Shown piece by piece: positions 9,053-19,480 of a stretch of 32,620 nucleotides of DNA. The stretch is from the NCBI GenBank assembly GCA_001586965.3, contig LUCW03001706.1, positions 30,001 to 62,620 of the forward strand, given 5' to 3'. The notes beneath the pieces are model-generated. The model saw nothing but the letters and a program-made list of their open reading frames with translations. It made no database searches and was not told where the DNA came from. The stretch's first letter is position 1; each line of letters opens with the position of its first letter. A program made the position numbers and the translations under genes. The DNA comes from Sphaeroforma sirkka (taxonomy: Eukaryota > Opisthokonta > Ichthyosporea > Ichthyophonida).

Positions 9053-11278
9053 TCTTCTAGGTAAACATGCCAAAGATTTTGGACTTGTGGAGGAGGACTG
9101 CGTGCCCTACAATGGTATGTCATCGGACTGACGTTTACGGTTCACATGTATTATGCGTGTTTTACCACAAAAACTTTTAAGACACTTAAACACTAAGTCG
9201 GTTAAACCCCCATATCCTATGTGTGTTTTAGGGTTTAGGGTTGAGGCTAAAACGTATATCCCGTGTAAGTGTTTGGTGTACGCATCCGTATGCCTAAGTG
9301 TTTGTAGGGCGTACTCTCGTTTCTAACGTTTTTATAAGCTCATAGGATGCTAATTACACATGTTGTAATACATAGTACACATGTATGCGCAATACTGTGG
9401 TACCGAACTTTCTCTCTCTACATATAACAGGTGCGGAGAACCAGTGCCCTGTCGACAAATACAAAGACTGCACGCGCTGGAAGGTTTCCCACTACAGCTA
9501 CGTAGGTGGTTACTATGGCAACGGCGATGAAGAAGCTATGATCAAAGAGCTGGTGGAAAACGGGCCCATGACTGTCGGTTTCGAGGTGTGTGCCTTGGGT
9601 TGTTTAATTCATGTGTACATAGACATGATGTGATTCTACCTTCCTATGTCTACTTACATAAGAACGTAGACATGATGAGACTATGCCTTCATATGTGTAC
9701 TTGCATAAATAAATAGACATGATGTGATTATACCTTCCTATGTGCACTTACATATATACATAGACATAAAGTGACTATAACTTCTTATGTGTACTTGTAC
9801 AAATACATAGACATGATGTTCATAAACCTTTGTTTATACTACATAGCATTCAATTGCATTTCATTCCCCTCTATATCATTATATTTAATACATTACATGC
9901 TTGCTTCATAGGTGTATCCTGATTTCAAGGCATATAAGAGTGGCGTCTACAGCCACACCGCCACCGACCCCAAACGTTCCACCAGCGACTTCTATGAGAT
10001 TGTCAACCACGCTGTACTTGGTATGACGTTTATGTTTTTAGCACTCAGGGTCTGTGTTCGTTCAGTGGTCGAAATGGCAATAGTAGTAGTATGGTTGAAT
10101 GACAGTAGAAGTGTGGGAATTGCTATAGTAGAAGTATGGTTGAATGACATAGTAGAAGTGTGGAAATTGCTGTAGTAGAAGTATGGTTGAATGACATAGT
10201 AGAAGTGTGGAAATTGCTGTAGTAGAAGTATGGTTGAATGACATAGTAGAAGTGTGGCTGTATGGCAACATACATAGTTAAAAGTGCATCCTGGTACGCA
10301 GCATGATGTGTAAGGGTGAAGACTGTTTTTCCTAACAACACAGCACTTATTGTTTTATGTAATCTCTGCAGTCGTCGGCTATGGGGTCAACGAAACCACG
10401 GGAACGAAATACTGGATCGTCAAAAACTCATGTATGTGTCTACGATATCACACATTTCACGGCTGAAATACGAGCTGATCACTTTCCTTTGTAGTGTAAA
10501 TTAGTATATGTATACAGGCACTTGGATGGGTTTTCTGATGGATATCGTCGATACTTCGTCCTGTAAAGCCCATGTTTATCGTATGTCTTAAATTGTATTT
10601 GTGTTCAAGTGCGATTGTCTTCAGGTGTTTATCTATAGTGCATTTTGCGTATGTAGTGGTTGTACCTACTGATATCGCCTACATACACCTAACACTACCA
10701 TGTCTTGTCTATATCAATGTTATATCTGTGTAGATTCAATAACAACTCAGGTTGTGAGTTTGCGTTAAGTGACATCATGAGATACGATCCTGCTTGCCTG
10801 TGCTTATATTATATATATATATATTTGTGTGTGTGTGTGTGTGTGTATACATATATATATACTTGTGTATGTATGTATGGAATATCTTGCATAGCCATCA
10901 ATAATATATAAACTGAAGAAAAAAATGTCCGTTTATAAAGTCAATTCATATATATATATATATATATATATATCATTACCATTCCTGAATCATCCCATTC
11001 ACCCGACACCATTCAATCTTGTTCTGCTGCAATGTACTTCATCAACTGAACATACATGCCTACAATGCATTTCGTCTCTATTCCAAAACGTAATCGAACA
11101 CTCATCGCCAAAGTTGGTTCTAGCATCGTTACACGCTCACATTTGCTTTTTGTGGCGCTTCTTTTCCGACATAGGGGGGCCATGGTGGGGAATGGACGGG
11201 TATTTCAACATCAAACGTGGCTCTGATGAAGCGCAAATCGAAAGCATGCCTACTTCAGCTACGGTTGTGCTACCGTAA
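2803..11278 (+). CDS. Cathepsin C (dipeptidyl peptidase 1) homologue, 15 exons
   Basis: Lysosomal C1A cysteine protease that removes N-terminal dipeptides. Exons: 2803-2886, 3430-3582, 4241-4347, 5035-5118, 5794-5839, 6036-6110, 6731-6823, 7088-7206, 8091-8295, 8558-8675, 9061-9114, 9431-9585, 9912-10020, 10372-10431, 11175-11278. All borders are GT/AG, and phases agree to give 521 residues. A hydrophobic signal peptide covers residues 1-20. The exclusion domain (about 21-145) has GSW, FTLVYNQ and TMTGW blocks aligning with animal cathepsin C. The peptidase domain begins near YPENFDW. Oxyanion Gln306, catalytic Cys312 (CGSCYAF), His464 (VNHAVL) and Asn486 (KNSWG) are intact. The light chain should start near the DPKRST segment. 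At 521 versus about 463 residues in human, the extra length is mainly in the linker (exons 5-8). Exons 5 and 6 are short and least certain; the others rest on homology. The start is the only ATG preceding a signal peptide in frame. Confidence 0.93.
2887..3429 (+). other. Intron 1
   Basis: The donor is GTAAGT after Val28 and the acceptor is CAATCAG before Asn29 (phase 0). It contains one telomere-like CTAAAACCCTAAAACC word at about 3079-3094 and no other feature. Joining here puts Cys26 nine residues before Trp35, the same spacing as in animal cathepsin C, which supports the acceptor choice. Confidence 0.8.
4618..4682. repeat. (TA)n/(TG)n microsatellite in intron 3
   Basis: TA repeats grade into TG repeats and then mixed TGTATA units. 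A second pure (TA)n tract of about 25 bp lies at 4892-4916 in the same intron. Both strands give spurious Tyr/Ile/Val/Cys-rich frames. Confidence 0.95.
5560..5682. repeat. Compound (TATG)n/(TA)n/(TG)n microsatellite in intron 4
   Basis: Five TATG units at about 5576-5598 are followed by (TA)n, (TG)n and irregular TATTTATA words. The intron runs 5119-5793; the rest carries nothing recognisable. Confidence 0.9.
5794..6110 (+). other. Exons 5 and 6, lineage-specific linker of the protease
   Basis: Exon 5 (5794-5839) enters in phase 2 after CTACAG and leaves in phase 0 before GTACGT. Exon 6 (6036-6110) follows CTGACAG and precedes GTATGC. Together they encode about 41 residues rich in Asn, Lys, Glu and Pro (for example [17 protein letters not shown]) between the CFKAKK end of the exclusion domain and the [15 protein letters not shown] propeptide block. 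No family match is evident. They are accepted because they alone restore frame between exons 4 and 7 with consensus splice sites; alternative borders of a few bases are possible. Confidence 0.6.
6140..6312. repeat. 42-bp minisatellite in intron 6
   Basis: Imperfect units built on ATGTTTGCTAGTG...TGTGTG recur with a 42-bp spacing (ATGTTTGCTAG begins at 6187 and again at 6229), with more degenerate copies on each side. Read in antisense it yields a false repetitive Thr/Asn/Gln-rich protein. Confidence 0.75.
6515..6697. repeat. Telomere-like words in intron 6
   Basis: CTAAAACCCTAAACCC at about 6515-6530 and ACCCTAAACCCTAAAAC at about 6680-6696 each hold two adjacent CCCTAAA/CCCTAAAA units. A single TTAGGGTTTT lies at about 6443-6452. 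These are short interstitial telomere-like sequences, not an array. Confidence 0.7.
6994..7045. repeat. (TA)n(TG)n microsatellite in intron 7
   Basis: About 20 bp of TA followed by about 18 bp of TG and a TATATATG tail, ending 42 bp before the exon 8 acceptor. A weaker TA tract lies at 6858-6900, just after the exon 7 donor. Confidence 0.9.
7230..7396. repeat. Large (TA)n microsatellite in intron 8
   Basis: About 165 bp of nearly pure TA, broken by TTTAGA and TGTA words. It starts 24 bp after the exon 8 donor. It is self-complementary over its whole length, so its true length in the genome may differ from the assembly. Confidence 0.97.
7604..8036. repeat. Further (TA)n/(TATG)n tracts in intron 8
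   Basis: Two microsatellite blocks, 7604-7703 and 7880-8036, made of TA runs with ATGT and CATA variants. The second ends about 55 bp before the exon 9 acceptor. The intervening 180 bp shows nothing recognisable. Confidence 0.9.
8619..8935 (+). repeat. Tandem duplication of the exon 10 3' end plus start of intron 10
   Basis: The block starting AGGTGTTGAACTGCTCGCC in exon 10 and running through the GTGCGCATATA donor region into the intron is repeated from about 8780 (AGTGTTCAATTGCTCGCC...GTTGCAGGTGCGCATATA). The repeat includes a copy of the exon end and its splice donor. The words TACTGATCTTAT and ATTGGCATTGAGTTT also recur at 8708-8775 and around 8900. The extra exon copy has no acceptor of its own and differs at several positions, including the residue matching the exon's second Cys of NCSPYTQGC, so it is probably an unused pseudo-exon. 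Confidence 0.85.
9015..9049. repeat. (CT)n polypyrimidine tract before exon 11
   Basis: About 35 bp of CT dinucleotides end 11 bp before the TTCTAG acceptor of exon 11. It doubles as an unusually long pyrimidine tract for that splice site. Confidence 0.9.
9226..9242. repeat. Telomere-like TTTTAGGGTTTAGGG in intron 11
   Basis: Two adjacent units, TTTTAGGG and TTTAGGG. A similar GGGTTTTAGGGTTT lies at 8319-8332 in intron 9, 24 bp after the donor. Confidence 0.75.
9617..9830. repeat. 47-bp minisatellite in intron 12
   Basis: The word AGACAT(GATGTG) begins at 9621, 9668, 9715, 9762 and 9809, an exact 47-bp period. Each unit continues with a CTTCCTATGTGTACTTACATA-like segment. Copies differ by several substitutions, so the array is not very recent. 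Confidence 0.9.
10083..10257. repeat. 47-bp minisatellite in intron 13
   Basis: Units of the form ATGGTTGAATGACATAGTAG followed by AAGTGTGGAAATTGCTGTAGTAGAAGT begin at 10091, 10136, 10183 and 10230. The spacing is 45 bp once and then exactly 47 bp twice, and the last two copies are virtually identical. The sequence is unrelated to the intron 12 array of the same period. Confidence 0.92.
10808..10974. repeat. (TA)n/(TG)n microsatellites in intron 14
   Basis: A TA-TG-TA compound tract at 10808-10873 and a pure (TA)n tract at 10950-10973. The remaining 200 bp to the exon 15 acceptor shows no feature. Confidence 0.9.
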
Positions 11279-11297
11279 ACGGTATAGACTAAGGCGA

Positions 11298-11303
11298 AAT
11301 AAA
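11298..11303 (+). terminator. AATAAA polyadenylation signal of the protease gene
   Basis: A canonical AATAAA starts 20 bp after the TAA stop and is followed by a T/G-containing stretch (GGTTGTAAAAAACC). This implies a very short 3' untranslated region. Confidence 0.65.
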
Positions 11304-11803
11304 GGTGACGATTGGGTTGTAAAAAACCTCAAACCTTTGTAATCCTTATGGCACCATCATATTTTGAGAAACACTTCACATGTTTCCACCTATCTGGGTG
11401 TTGCGTTGCCTTTTATGGAGTGCACCGCAGTACTCAGTTTTTATGGGTTTAGAACATTGCATTTGCACAGCCTCCAGATACTCCTCGCCAATGGGTTTTT
11501 AAGGTTTTAATAAACAATAACATACGACAAATCGCCAAATAAACATAAGAGAAAGCAACTGATTTCTTGTTGTTGACATACAAAATGTCTACAAAATACT
11601 GAAACCCAAGTTCGCAACCATCAATAACTTCTAAACTCTAAATTCAAAGAATTGGCTCTTCATACAACTAAAATTCTTCCTCGTTGGAAATCATCAATTG
11701 ATTTGTTAAGGCGATGCTCTGACCCAAGCTCATTCCCAGAAGTACGATATTTTCATTACATGCAAATATCACACGCACAAACACACACACAATTGCTTAC
11801 GAT

Positions 11804-11807
<4 letters not shown>
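11304..11807. other. 3' flank, no gene seen
   Basis: AT-rich sequence with several TTTTATGGGTTT/GGGTTTTTAAGG words and short A-runs. A 40-codon plus-strand stretch at about 11652-11770 runs into the adjacent microsatellite and has no recognisable features. Confidence 0.5.
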
Positions 11808-11866
<59 letters not shown>

Positions 11867-11872
11867 ATATAT

Positions 11873-11936
<64 letters not shown>

Positions 11937-11954
11937 ATATATATATATATATAA

Positions 11955-11990
<36 letters not shown>

Positions 11991-11998
11991 CGCGCGCG
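11808..11998. repeat. Large compound microsatellite (TA)n(TG)n(TA)n(TG)n(AG)n(CG)n
   Basis: About 190 bp in ordered blocks: TA, TG, TA, a long TA, TG, AG and finally CGCGCGCG. It separates the host gene from the retroelement region. Translations in any frame are artefacts. Confidence 0.97.
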
Positions 11999-12149
11999 TA
12001 TGATATGAACTGGGACTATTAACAATAAGAACTACTAGGCTAGTGCTAACTAGACTCTCTCGTTCTATGTACTGATTATTATAGCAGTAGGTCTACTGGC
12101 ACTGTCCTCGAAATGTTCTTTACCCTTGTGGTCTGAAAATATTGGTGGT

Positions 12150-14850
12150 CAATCTTGAGACCCCAGACGCTAAACTCTAAACACTGTTCGGGAAGGGACC
12201 CCTGGAGCCAATCACAAGCCCTCCTCGCCATTGTTCTCTTTCGCAGAGGTCAGGATAGCGGACAGAGTGCACGTCTGCCGTCCAACCCAGCGCCCTTAAC
12301 TTGCCCTTCACCACTCCCGCTAGCGTTGCATACACGCTACGCCAACTCCCCGGCCGGAGGTATGCCCATTGGCATAAGCACCGGGTTTAACCGCGGCGCC
12401 GGCTAAAATCGGCCCCTCCTGTCATTGGTCCTTCTGCACCCTTTTGAGGCTGGTGTCACACACTACCTCAAGTATCTCCCATACTAAAAGACAAATTATT
12501 GATCTTCGCGCTGAAATGGCCTGACTTGGCGAACACCAGTCTGCCAGAAACTGAGCAATCAGCGCGAACCTGGTCAACTGCGTAGTCTGGGATATCGCAT
12601 CCCACGCTGCATGCAGGATGTCCTTGACCTCCGACATCAATTCATACTCGACGTCCCTATCCAGAGCAGCGAAAGCATACCAGCATGTTGAATGCGGACG
12701 GCAGCTGCTCTCACCTACACTCTACGTCTCTGTGTCATTTGGGCGTCATTTGGTGCAACGTGGAGCGCCGCTTGTCCATGTGTGCTTACCGAAACGGCGA
12801 ACGGAGGAGTCAATTCTCGTGCGAGCCACTAAACACCAAAACAGTACACAGAGCAACCTCTGGGCAAACCAGGTCGCAATACTGCCGAAGACATGTACGA
12901 TGACACGACAACCGTTTCATCACCGCACTATCCATATAAATCATCTTAGCATATACATGACACAAGGGAGAAGGCTGCGCCTGATCAGCTTTGGCCTTGA
13001 ATTTTACCTTATCGCTCGATGCATGGTCGGGGACATCCACGCGGGCAGCGTTGACCCGCTTTCATGGCGTTCCTGACATTCACATGCATATCATCATCAA
13101 TTGGGATAGCAGCCGCCGTGTCCGGCTGCTGTAACGTCCTCGTATTACCGGCAATTCTTAGTCATTATGATATATGGCGCATGCACACGGGTAGACGTTG
13201 CCGTGGTATTATACGCATTGTAGAACTTATATTTCAAGTCCACCCATTCCATATCCCCCACTAAGGACTTGAGGATCCAGTCCTTTACCACCCTTTGGCG
13301 CGACTTCGACCGCAGCATTTGCTTGGTGGTGGCCTGCGGTAACCAGATTCACCTTCCCAGCATGGCTCCGCGCAAACTGGCGGATGTCCAGTCAATCCAA
13401 GACCCTATCCTGGGCAATCGTGTACGTTTTGAGCTAACTCCGGGAGCAAACTGGCGGATGTCCGGTCAATCCAAGACCCTATCCTGGGCAATCGTGTACG
13501 TTTTGAGCTAACTCCAGGACTGAACATGCTCCTGCAGAAACCGCTTGAACTTCCTGCTGCTCTTTGACTTGAAAGGCTTGTGCAAAATTATGCCTGTCAG
13601 CTGATCCATCAGCAACAAAAGATAGGCAAAGCCTTCGGACGTTCGAGAAAGGTTGGCAATATCCATAAACAGCGTGCTAGAACAACATGCCCCATGTACG
13701 CCCATGCTGATGCATGAGCCCATATTGACCCGTGCCACTTGGCTTTCTCATCTGACGTGTGACACGACTTCCGACAACCTGTGCCAGGGTTTCAAAATTT
13801 GTTCAACCGCAAGGCTCCTGAAGTTTGCCAAGCACCTTCTCAGCACCGACATGCATGCAGACATTATGAGTCGCACCCACCATGCTGCGCACTTCAGGCG
13901 ATGACAGCTAGTGACCCCGCAGCACATACGGGGAGTCGCCCTGACGCGCTAACATTACCTCGTGCGCCTACTTCAGCTGCTCACGTACACATTCATCACC
14001 TCGTGATCATGCCGCAATATCATACCTTTCTGTGGTGGAATGACGGCTGGCCCTCTCGCCAACAACTTATCATCATGTTCCACCACTCTGCTTGGGGCGT
14101 ATAAGGACACACGAGTGCGATCCCCACCTGCTCCACAATAATCTTGGCCGTGGCTAGACCAAGTCTGCGCACGTACTTAAGCGCCCATTTATCATACGAA
14201 AGGCCGTCTCCTACGGCGGACCATACTCAAAAGGTATTCCATCCTTCATCAGCTTCGACATAGGGGCCACAATCTGAGCGAAACAACCGATATAGCTCTT
14301 CCAGAACGCACGCTATCCTGGTTGTCCGGCCTTCATTCAGCGACGGGCCGAGCCTTTACATCATACGTTGGCTTCCCACCAGCCAAAAAACGTATCTGTG
14401 GGTTTGTGCTAAGCCGCCCGCGCCTTCCGCATGCTCTACTCAAATAACTCTTCCAGGTATTGCCAGTGCTGCTCCGCCTTATTTGAGGGAATGAATATGT
14501 TGTCGATGTACAATATAACCCCATACTGCAATCCGATTAAGGATGTCCTAGAATGTCAGAAGGCCGGCAACGAGGTATATCGGACCTGGTCCAGGGTGTC
14601 ATGAACGAAAGTATATCCCGACCACCATCTTTCAACTCCAACTGCGCACTCCTATCATCACAGTCCACCACAGTGACCCAGAGTTTCCAGTGCGAACGGC
14701 TCTTGCTGAAATGTTTTCCATAGTGTTTGATCCCTCTAAAACAACCAAAATACACATATATACACTTGTAAGCACGCAATCTTACTACATCTTCGACACT
14801 CAAAAGCTTGTCTCCTAAGCATATCATCCTTCTCTGATGGCTGATATAGT
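12150..14850 (-). mobile_element. Decayed Ty3/gypsy pol fragment, minus strand
   Basis: Read on the minus strand, recognisable pieces follow pol order. Reverse transcriptase lies at about 14640-14240: a VVDCDDRSAQLEL palm-like stretch, then ILYIDNIFIPS for the YxDD region, then YIGCFAQIVAPMSKLMKDG for the thumb/connection. The integrase zinc-binding region is at about 13870-13825 (HNVCMHVGAEKVLGKL) and the integrase core at about 13690-13560 (LFMDIANLSRTSEGFAYLLL). A later integrase stretch is near 13230-13150. This is a fossil with many breaks, and no LTRs were found at either end. Its base composition is more GC-rich than the flanks, and it is not closely similar to the 24-31 kb element. 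The 300 bp at 12150-12450 could be another element. Confidence 0.7.
13372..13517. repeat. 74-bp tandem duplication within the minus-strand gypsy relic
   Basis: The block beginning GCAAACTGGCGGATGTCC at 13372 is repeated from 13446 with only a few differences. The high identity contrasts with the decay of the surrounding relic, so this duplication is more recent. Confidence 0.9.
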
Positions 14851-17815
14851 CGCTTCATCCTGCTGTCGAGCCAAGGGGTTCAGTAGAGTCTTTTCAATAG
14901 AATTCATTACCTCTATCTTGAGCCTAGCAATAGGTCGAGTTGATTATGTAGTTTCCGTGCATCTTCACTTTTCAGTCCGAGCACGGGTCCCAATACCATG
15001 AGCTTTTAAGTCTTCAAGAATAAACAGTGTTTACGGAGCGTTTATATGTCATCTTCTAGCGATCCATTCACGCTTCTCAAGTTATCCTTGCAATATCTGC
15101 GGTACATTTGTCAGAGTCGTCTCGCACATGTGTTGTGTTTCCTGTACTTGTCAATGCAACTGGTTGATCTTTTTTCCTATTAGTTTAAACCTATGCTCAG
15201 AATGACAACAAATGCAGATGCTTTCGTATCCAACACCAAACTCATGATTACAACCAATGTTGAAAAGCGTGCTTAGTAGTCCTGGTATTATTGTTCGGCT
15301 TCTTCTACGCATTAGTATGCTGCGAACTACCTTCAGCCCCACTCAGCTGGCGCATGAAGGCTGGCAGACCTCTGTCGTTGCTTATCTCGATAATAATATA
15401 AAGCAATAGTCCAGCCATAATTACCATTGACCACGAATGCCAAGTTAGGCCTTTCCGATCTAATTCTGCTATTAGTGCACACGAATACCAAGAACTTGAT
15501 GTTCGTCGTCGTGACCTATACAGAGGGTATCAGTGTCAATACATGTTGCACAGTTCAAGGGATTTTTTTTCAATAGTTCGTGAACTGCACATCCTGCAAT
15601 ATACGGTAAAGTCGGATCTTGTGAGACGTATGCGCAAGCTTATATCTGTAGATTTGTAGATTTTTTCACTGCAGACGTGGTTTTTCGAATTATGTGTTCT
15701 CCAGGGCGTCAGTTTTGGCATGTAAGCAATGAAATGGTAGCTTTTAAAGTATCCTATTATGGCTATGATCTTTGTTCCTACATGGGTTTTAGGATTTAAG
15801 GTTATAAATAGGGTTTAGGATTTTTAATATATGCAACTGTGTCTAAATGAGTATTTCCACCAGCCATTGAACGAAGCATGCACAAGCTCATTTCAGTGAG
15901 ATCATAAGTAATCCATACGTAGCTCATATGTAGATTTTCCAACATGTACCGGATACAACGCGCCAGTCCTCTCAAGGTATGCGATAAAGTGAAGAAAGTC
16001 TCCGGTGTCGAACCATCTTTCACTGACTTTCGTCCGCCTTTTCCGTGTATGTTTCGTCGGTATTGTTGCTTGTGCTAAATGTACCTGTGCCTGGCTGAAC
16101 ATCTTCAATTTTTGGCTAACCAATATCAGCATACTCCTGATCATTCTCTTATTTACTGTTGAATATTTCACTTTTGTATTTTCGTGCCTGTAGTAATCAG
16201 TCCAACCAGCTCGTTGATAATATTTTGCATATCTTCATCCGAGAATGTATACCAATATGTTCAGATACATATAAATATACATATATCACAAGTGCTCATC
16301 TGTGCTTACCGGTTGGATTATCTTGTACTTATTACTTGCCTCCTTCGTGTTTTCGATAGACGACGCTCCCGATTCGCCAATTGTATTGTTGTCAGTGTTT
16401 GTATCCTCATCTTGTACTGGTTCTTTCGGGCCGTATAGGCCCCATACTACTCTTGCAGTCATGATGCAACCTCCTCCGCCTCTGTCAATCGTGGGTCAGC
16501 AGGGTCAGATAATGGTGTTGTGCGAGGTAACCTTTTGTTTCTATATTTGGAATTACTGATTGTCAGGAAAGGTTCGATAATAAAATCATTGACCATTTCC
16601 CAGAAAAAATGAGGAATACTAGCTTGTTCATGAAAATGCAGAAAAGCAGGGGTAGCTAGTTGTCTCTCGAGCGTACGGGGCAAGCACAATCTCGAATAGT
16701 TTATCCTTAAAAGGACTGTATAGTACGCGAATCCACTGAATATCGCAAATTCCTCCGGGCAAAGTATACCCTGTAGATAAGGTCACATCTAGATACTTGA
16801 AGTTATGTCCTTTACGAATTGAGTTATGTTTTACGTATAGGACAGTACAATTCGAAGAATTTCTGGCCATTGACATCAACACTACTCGGTAGTGGTTGTT
16901 GAGGTAAAACTAATCGGCGACCGAGTGGTCCTGGACTTATATCGCGTAGAAGACGCATCCTGCATGCCTTCATATTCACAGCGCATCCATAAAAAACGAT
17001 TAGACACAAGAACGCTGGTTTTTTGGGCTTTTGCAATCGTCATAGACATGTATCCACTAAATTGTTCGCCTGTCATGTTAAATACAGATACGTTTAGAGT
17101 GTCATCAAAAAGATTTGCATATGGTTGGCAACGTCGACATGTATCAAACATACAGCATCACGTACAATGCTGATCCTATTTTCTGGGTTGAGACCTGTGC
17201 TTTCACTTGGTCTTTTTAATATGTTGTACCAGACTTGTTTATACTACCACTTACACACATGCGGATTACAAGCACAAATATACAGTAAGCGGGAAGTGCA
17301 GTACTGTTTGTTTGTAAGAATAGAGTTCTGACATCAAGCAAGAACATAAGCAGTAAAATAAGTTTGTAGATTCTAGGTTTCTTTGTATAGATGTGGTGTG
17401 CATACGCCTGCACAAAGAAGTGAAATAGGAAACGTCGTTCGTATCGATTAGTTTCGAACATTTCCACTTGCTCTGCAAGAATGTAGTAGAATACTACCCT
17501 GTCTTTGCCATTCCCTTTGTTATTTGTAGTCGCCTCTTTTTGGTAATATATCACAAACTGATTTAGGAGTTTAGACTTTTCCGTGCATGATACCTGCATA
17601 TCTGTCGAGTCTTCGTGCGAACACGCTGTAGAACACCGCCATGTGTATTGGTGTCATCGAGTTTTGATTATTTAACCGACTCCACAAAGCATTGCTACTT
17701 AACATGTATTCTTTAATGAACTATGCGAAGGAGTCTAGACCGACACACTCACGAATTCTGCTAATACTGCAATAGATGCACACTAGCACGAAGAAGCCGA
17801 TCTGTATCTATCAAT
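14851..17815. other. Unassigned 3-kb region, possible unidentified decayed element on the minus strand
   Basis: No protein family was recognised. Several minus-strand frames of 60-127 codons overlap in sequence (about 17599-17216, 17151-16882, 16882-16628, 16689-16459 and 16171-15802). Their composition is protein-like rather than low-complexity, for example LPGGICDIQWIRVLYSPF near 16740 and LHFIAYLERTGALYPVHV near 15950. This pattern suggests one ancient minus-strand coding region with interruptions, but nothing identifies it. Telomere-like GGGTTTTAGG and GGGTTTAGG words lie at 15785-15820. No repeats of the neighbouring element families were noticed. Confidence 0.3.
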
Positions 17816-19480
17816 AGTGAGGCATAAGCAGTCTAAAAATTCCGAACTGCGAGTCGTTCAGGTTGAGAAAACTGTAGAGAATAAAAATTTTGTCAAGGAT
17901 ATAGGTAAGTTGCCAACAATGTACCGACCGGATCGAACGGGAAGGAAGGGACCTATCGATACGAGCAATTTGACAAGTTTGTCTAGAACTATAATTGATT
18001 TGGTCAGATCATGATTACAGCAAGCTTCCGCAAGAATCTTTGGATCGAGGCAACACAACAAAGTTCTAGGCCGTTCTCTTAATATAAGTATTATTAATTG
18101 GAAAAGGCGAAAGCTACTATCACGCAGCTGAAGACGCGAAAAGAGCAAAGCAAGACGATTGTCTAACTACTTTCGACGGATACTCGACCAAAATTACAAA
18201 GTTGTCGCGTGCCCAAACTATGGACATGTCCCAAGGAAAGTTTAAACATGTGTGTACTACGGATACAGACTATGTACTGGTCGATTCTTTATAAAAAAGA
18301 TCAAGAGATATTGTATGCAGATATGCATAATTTCTGATTCAGACAAGGTCCGTGAGATTTCAGTTGATGAACCTAAAAGTATCGTCAAAATGCCCAACCT
18401 GACTAGGACTGACTTTTATTCGCGAGCAGACACTAGACTTTTGCGAAGCGTTCTAGTTCAACGCAAGTGGATGATCAGGATAAGATAATGGTCGAGACTA
18501 TACTTCCGTAGGAGGGCAAAACAAAGAAGGAAAATTTGATAAAAGTGGGCGTCATTCAAAAGCACATCGAAGAGTCGATGCCCACAAAGATAACATCAAA
18601 TATCAAAGTACTGCCACTATCAAAGGCGCTCAGCAATCATTACCAGCCAAGCCTCAACATAATAATACAAGAGCTGCATTGAAGCAGAATACAGTTGTAC
18701 AGTGATCCAACACGACCCTAATGGCAGGTGGAACGGTCGACTCAGGGTGAAATGTGAGCATTTTGATGAGAAGTGTAATGATTGCGCTAAAACAGTGTAT
18801 GATTCAACCCAAGGTCGAGGTCAAGTGACAGACATACTAGGTCTTGTAACTGAGACAAAAGGATTCGCCTGAAAATGAGCGTGTCATCCTTGATGCACAC
18901 GTTAATGAGTATGAAATAGTCGCTGGATCTGGGCTCGAAATTTCATGTATAGCATCACGTTTCTGTAAGATAACGGACGTTACTTATCATAGCCTACTAG
19001 CTGAAAATAGCTGATGAACGTAAGGCAGCGTGCCGAGACGTGACAGTTGATTCAAGATTCACGTTGTCTGATCAACTGTCGGTTGGCACAAAAGCAGTAA
19101 TGTGTATTACGTCACCAGACTATGACTTGATAGTACGCATGGGTGTTTATTATCAGATGTAACTATTACTGATCTACAGATAGATCAATCAGACGATAAT
19201 CTATTGAAGCCTGTATACAACCCTTCTAAAGCTGTAAAGGATATGATACCACACTTTGACGGAGAAGCTAAAGGATTTGCTTTTTGAGAATAAAAGCTAA
19301 GTCCAAACTAAAAACAGAATGTGAGCTTAGATTTGACCAAGGTGGACTTCTTGAAACTCAAGTGTCCTACACGAAACTATGTTGCATAGTGTCATGAACA
19401 GGTGGTCAGAGGATAGTATAGGGTCTGGATGGAAGATGGGGTGATCGCAGTTTACTACAAGCTCACCCCAGTTCAATGCA
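17815..19480 (+). mobile_element. Ancient relative of the right-hand Ty3/gypsy family (gag, protease, start of RT)
   Basis: From about 18720 the sequence parallels the internal region of the 24074-31663 element. A nucleocapsid-like segment (NGRWNGR with nearby Cys residues, about 18720-18800) precedes a protease-like segment (about 18870-18985) and a stretch matching DQSDDN...KDMIPHF (about 19185-19260). An RT-proximal LDLTKVDFLKLKCP-like segment follows at about 19325-19370. Similarity is clear at the protein level but strongly diverged, so it is much older than the right-hand copies. It is broken in many places, without visible LTRs. The 17815-18700 part is assigned only by position. Confidence 0.6.

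Noticed and set aside
9617-10257. CRISPR-like regular spacing
   Set aside because: Whole 47-bp units repeat without unique spacers, inside introns of a eukaryotic gene; these are minisatellites.
10062-10341. Minus-strand frames with repeated His-Thr-Ser-Thr motifs
   Set aside because: Produced by the 47-bp minisatellite in intron 13, with no independent support.
12155-12406. Pro/Ser-rich plus-strand frame of 83 codons
   Set aside because: GC-rich stretch without conserved motifs, next to a minus-strand relic; no evidence for a gene.
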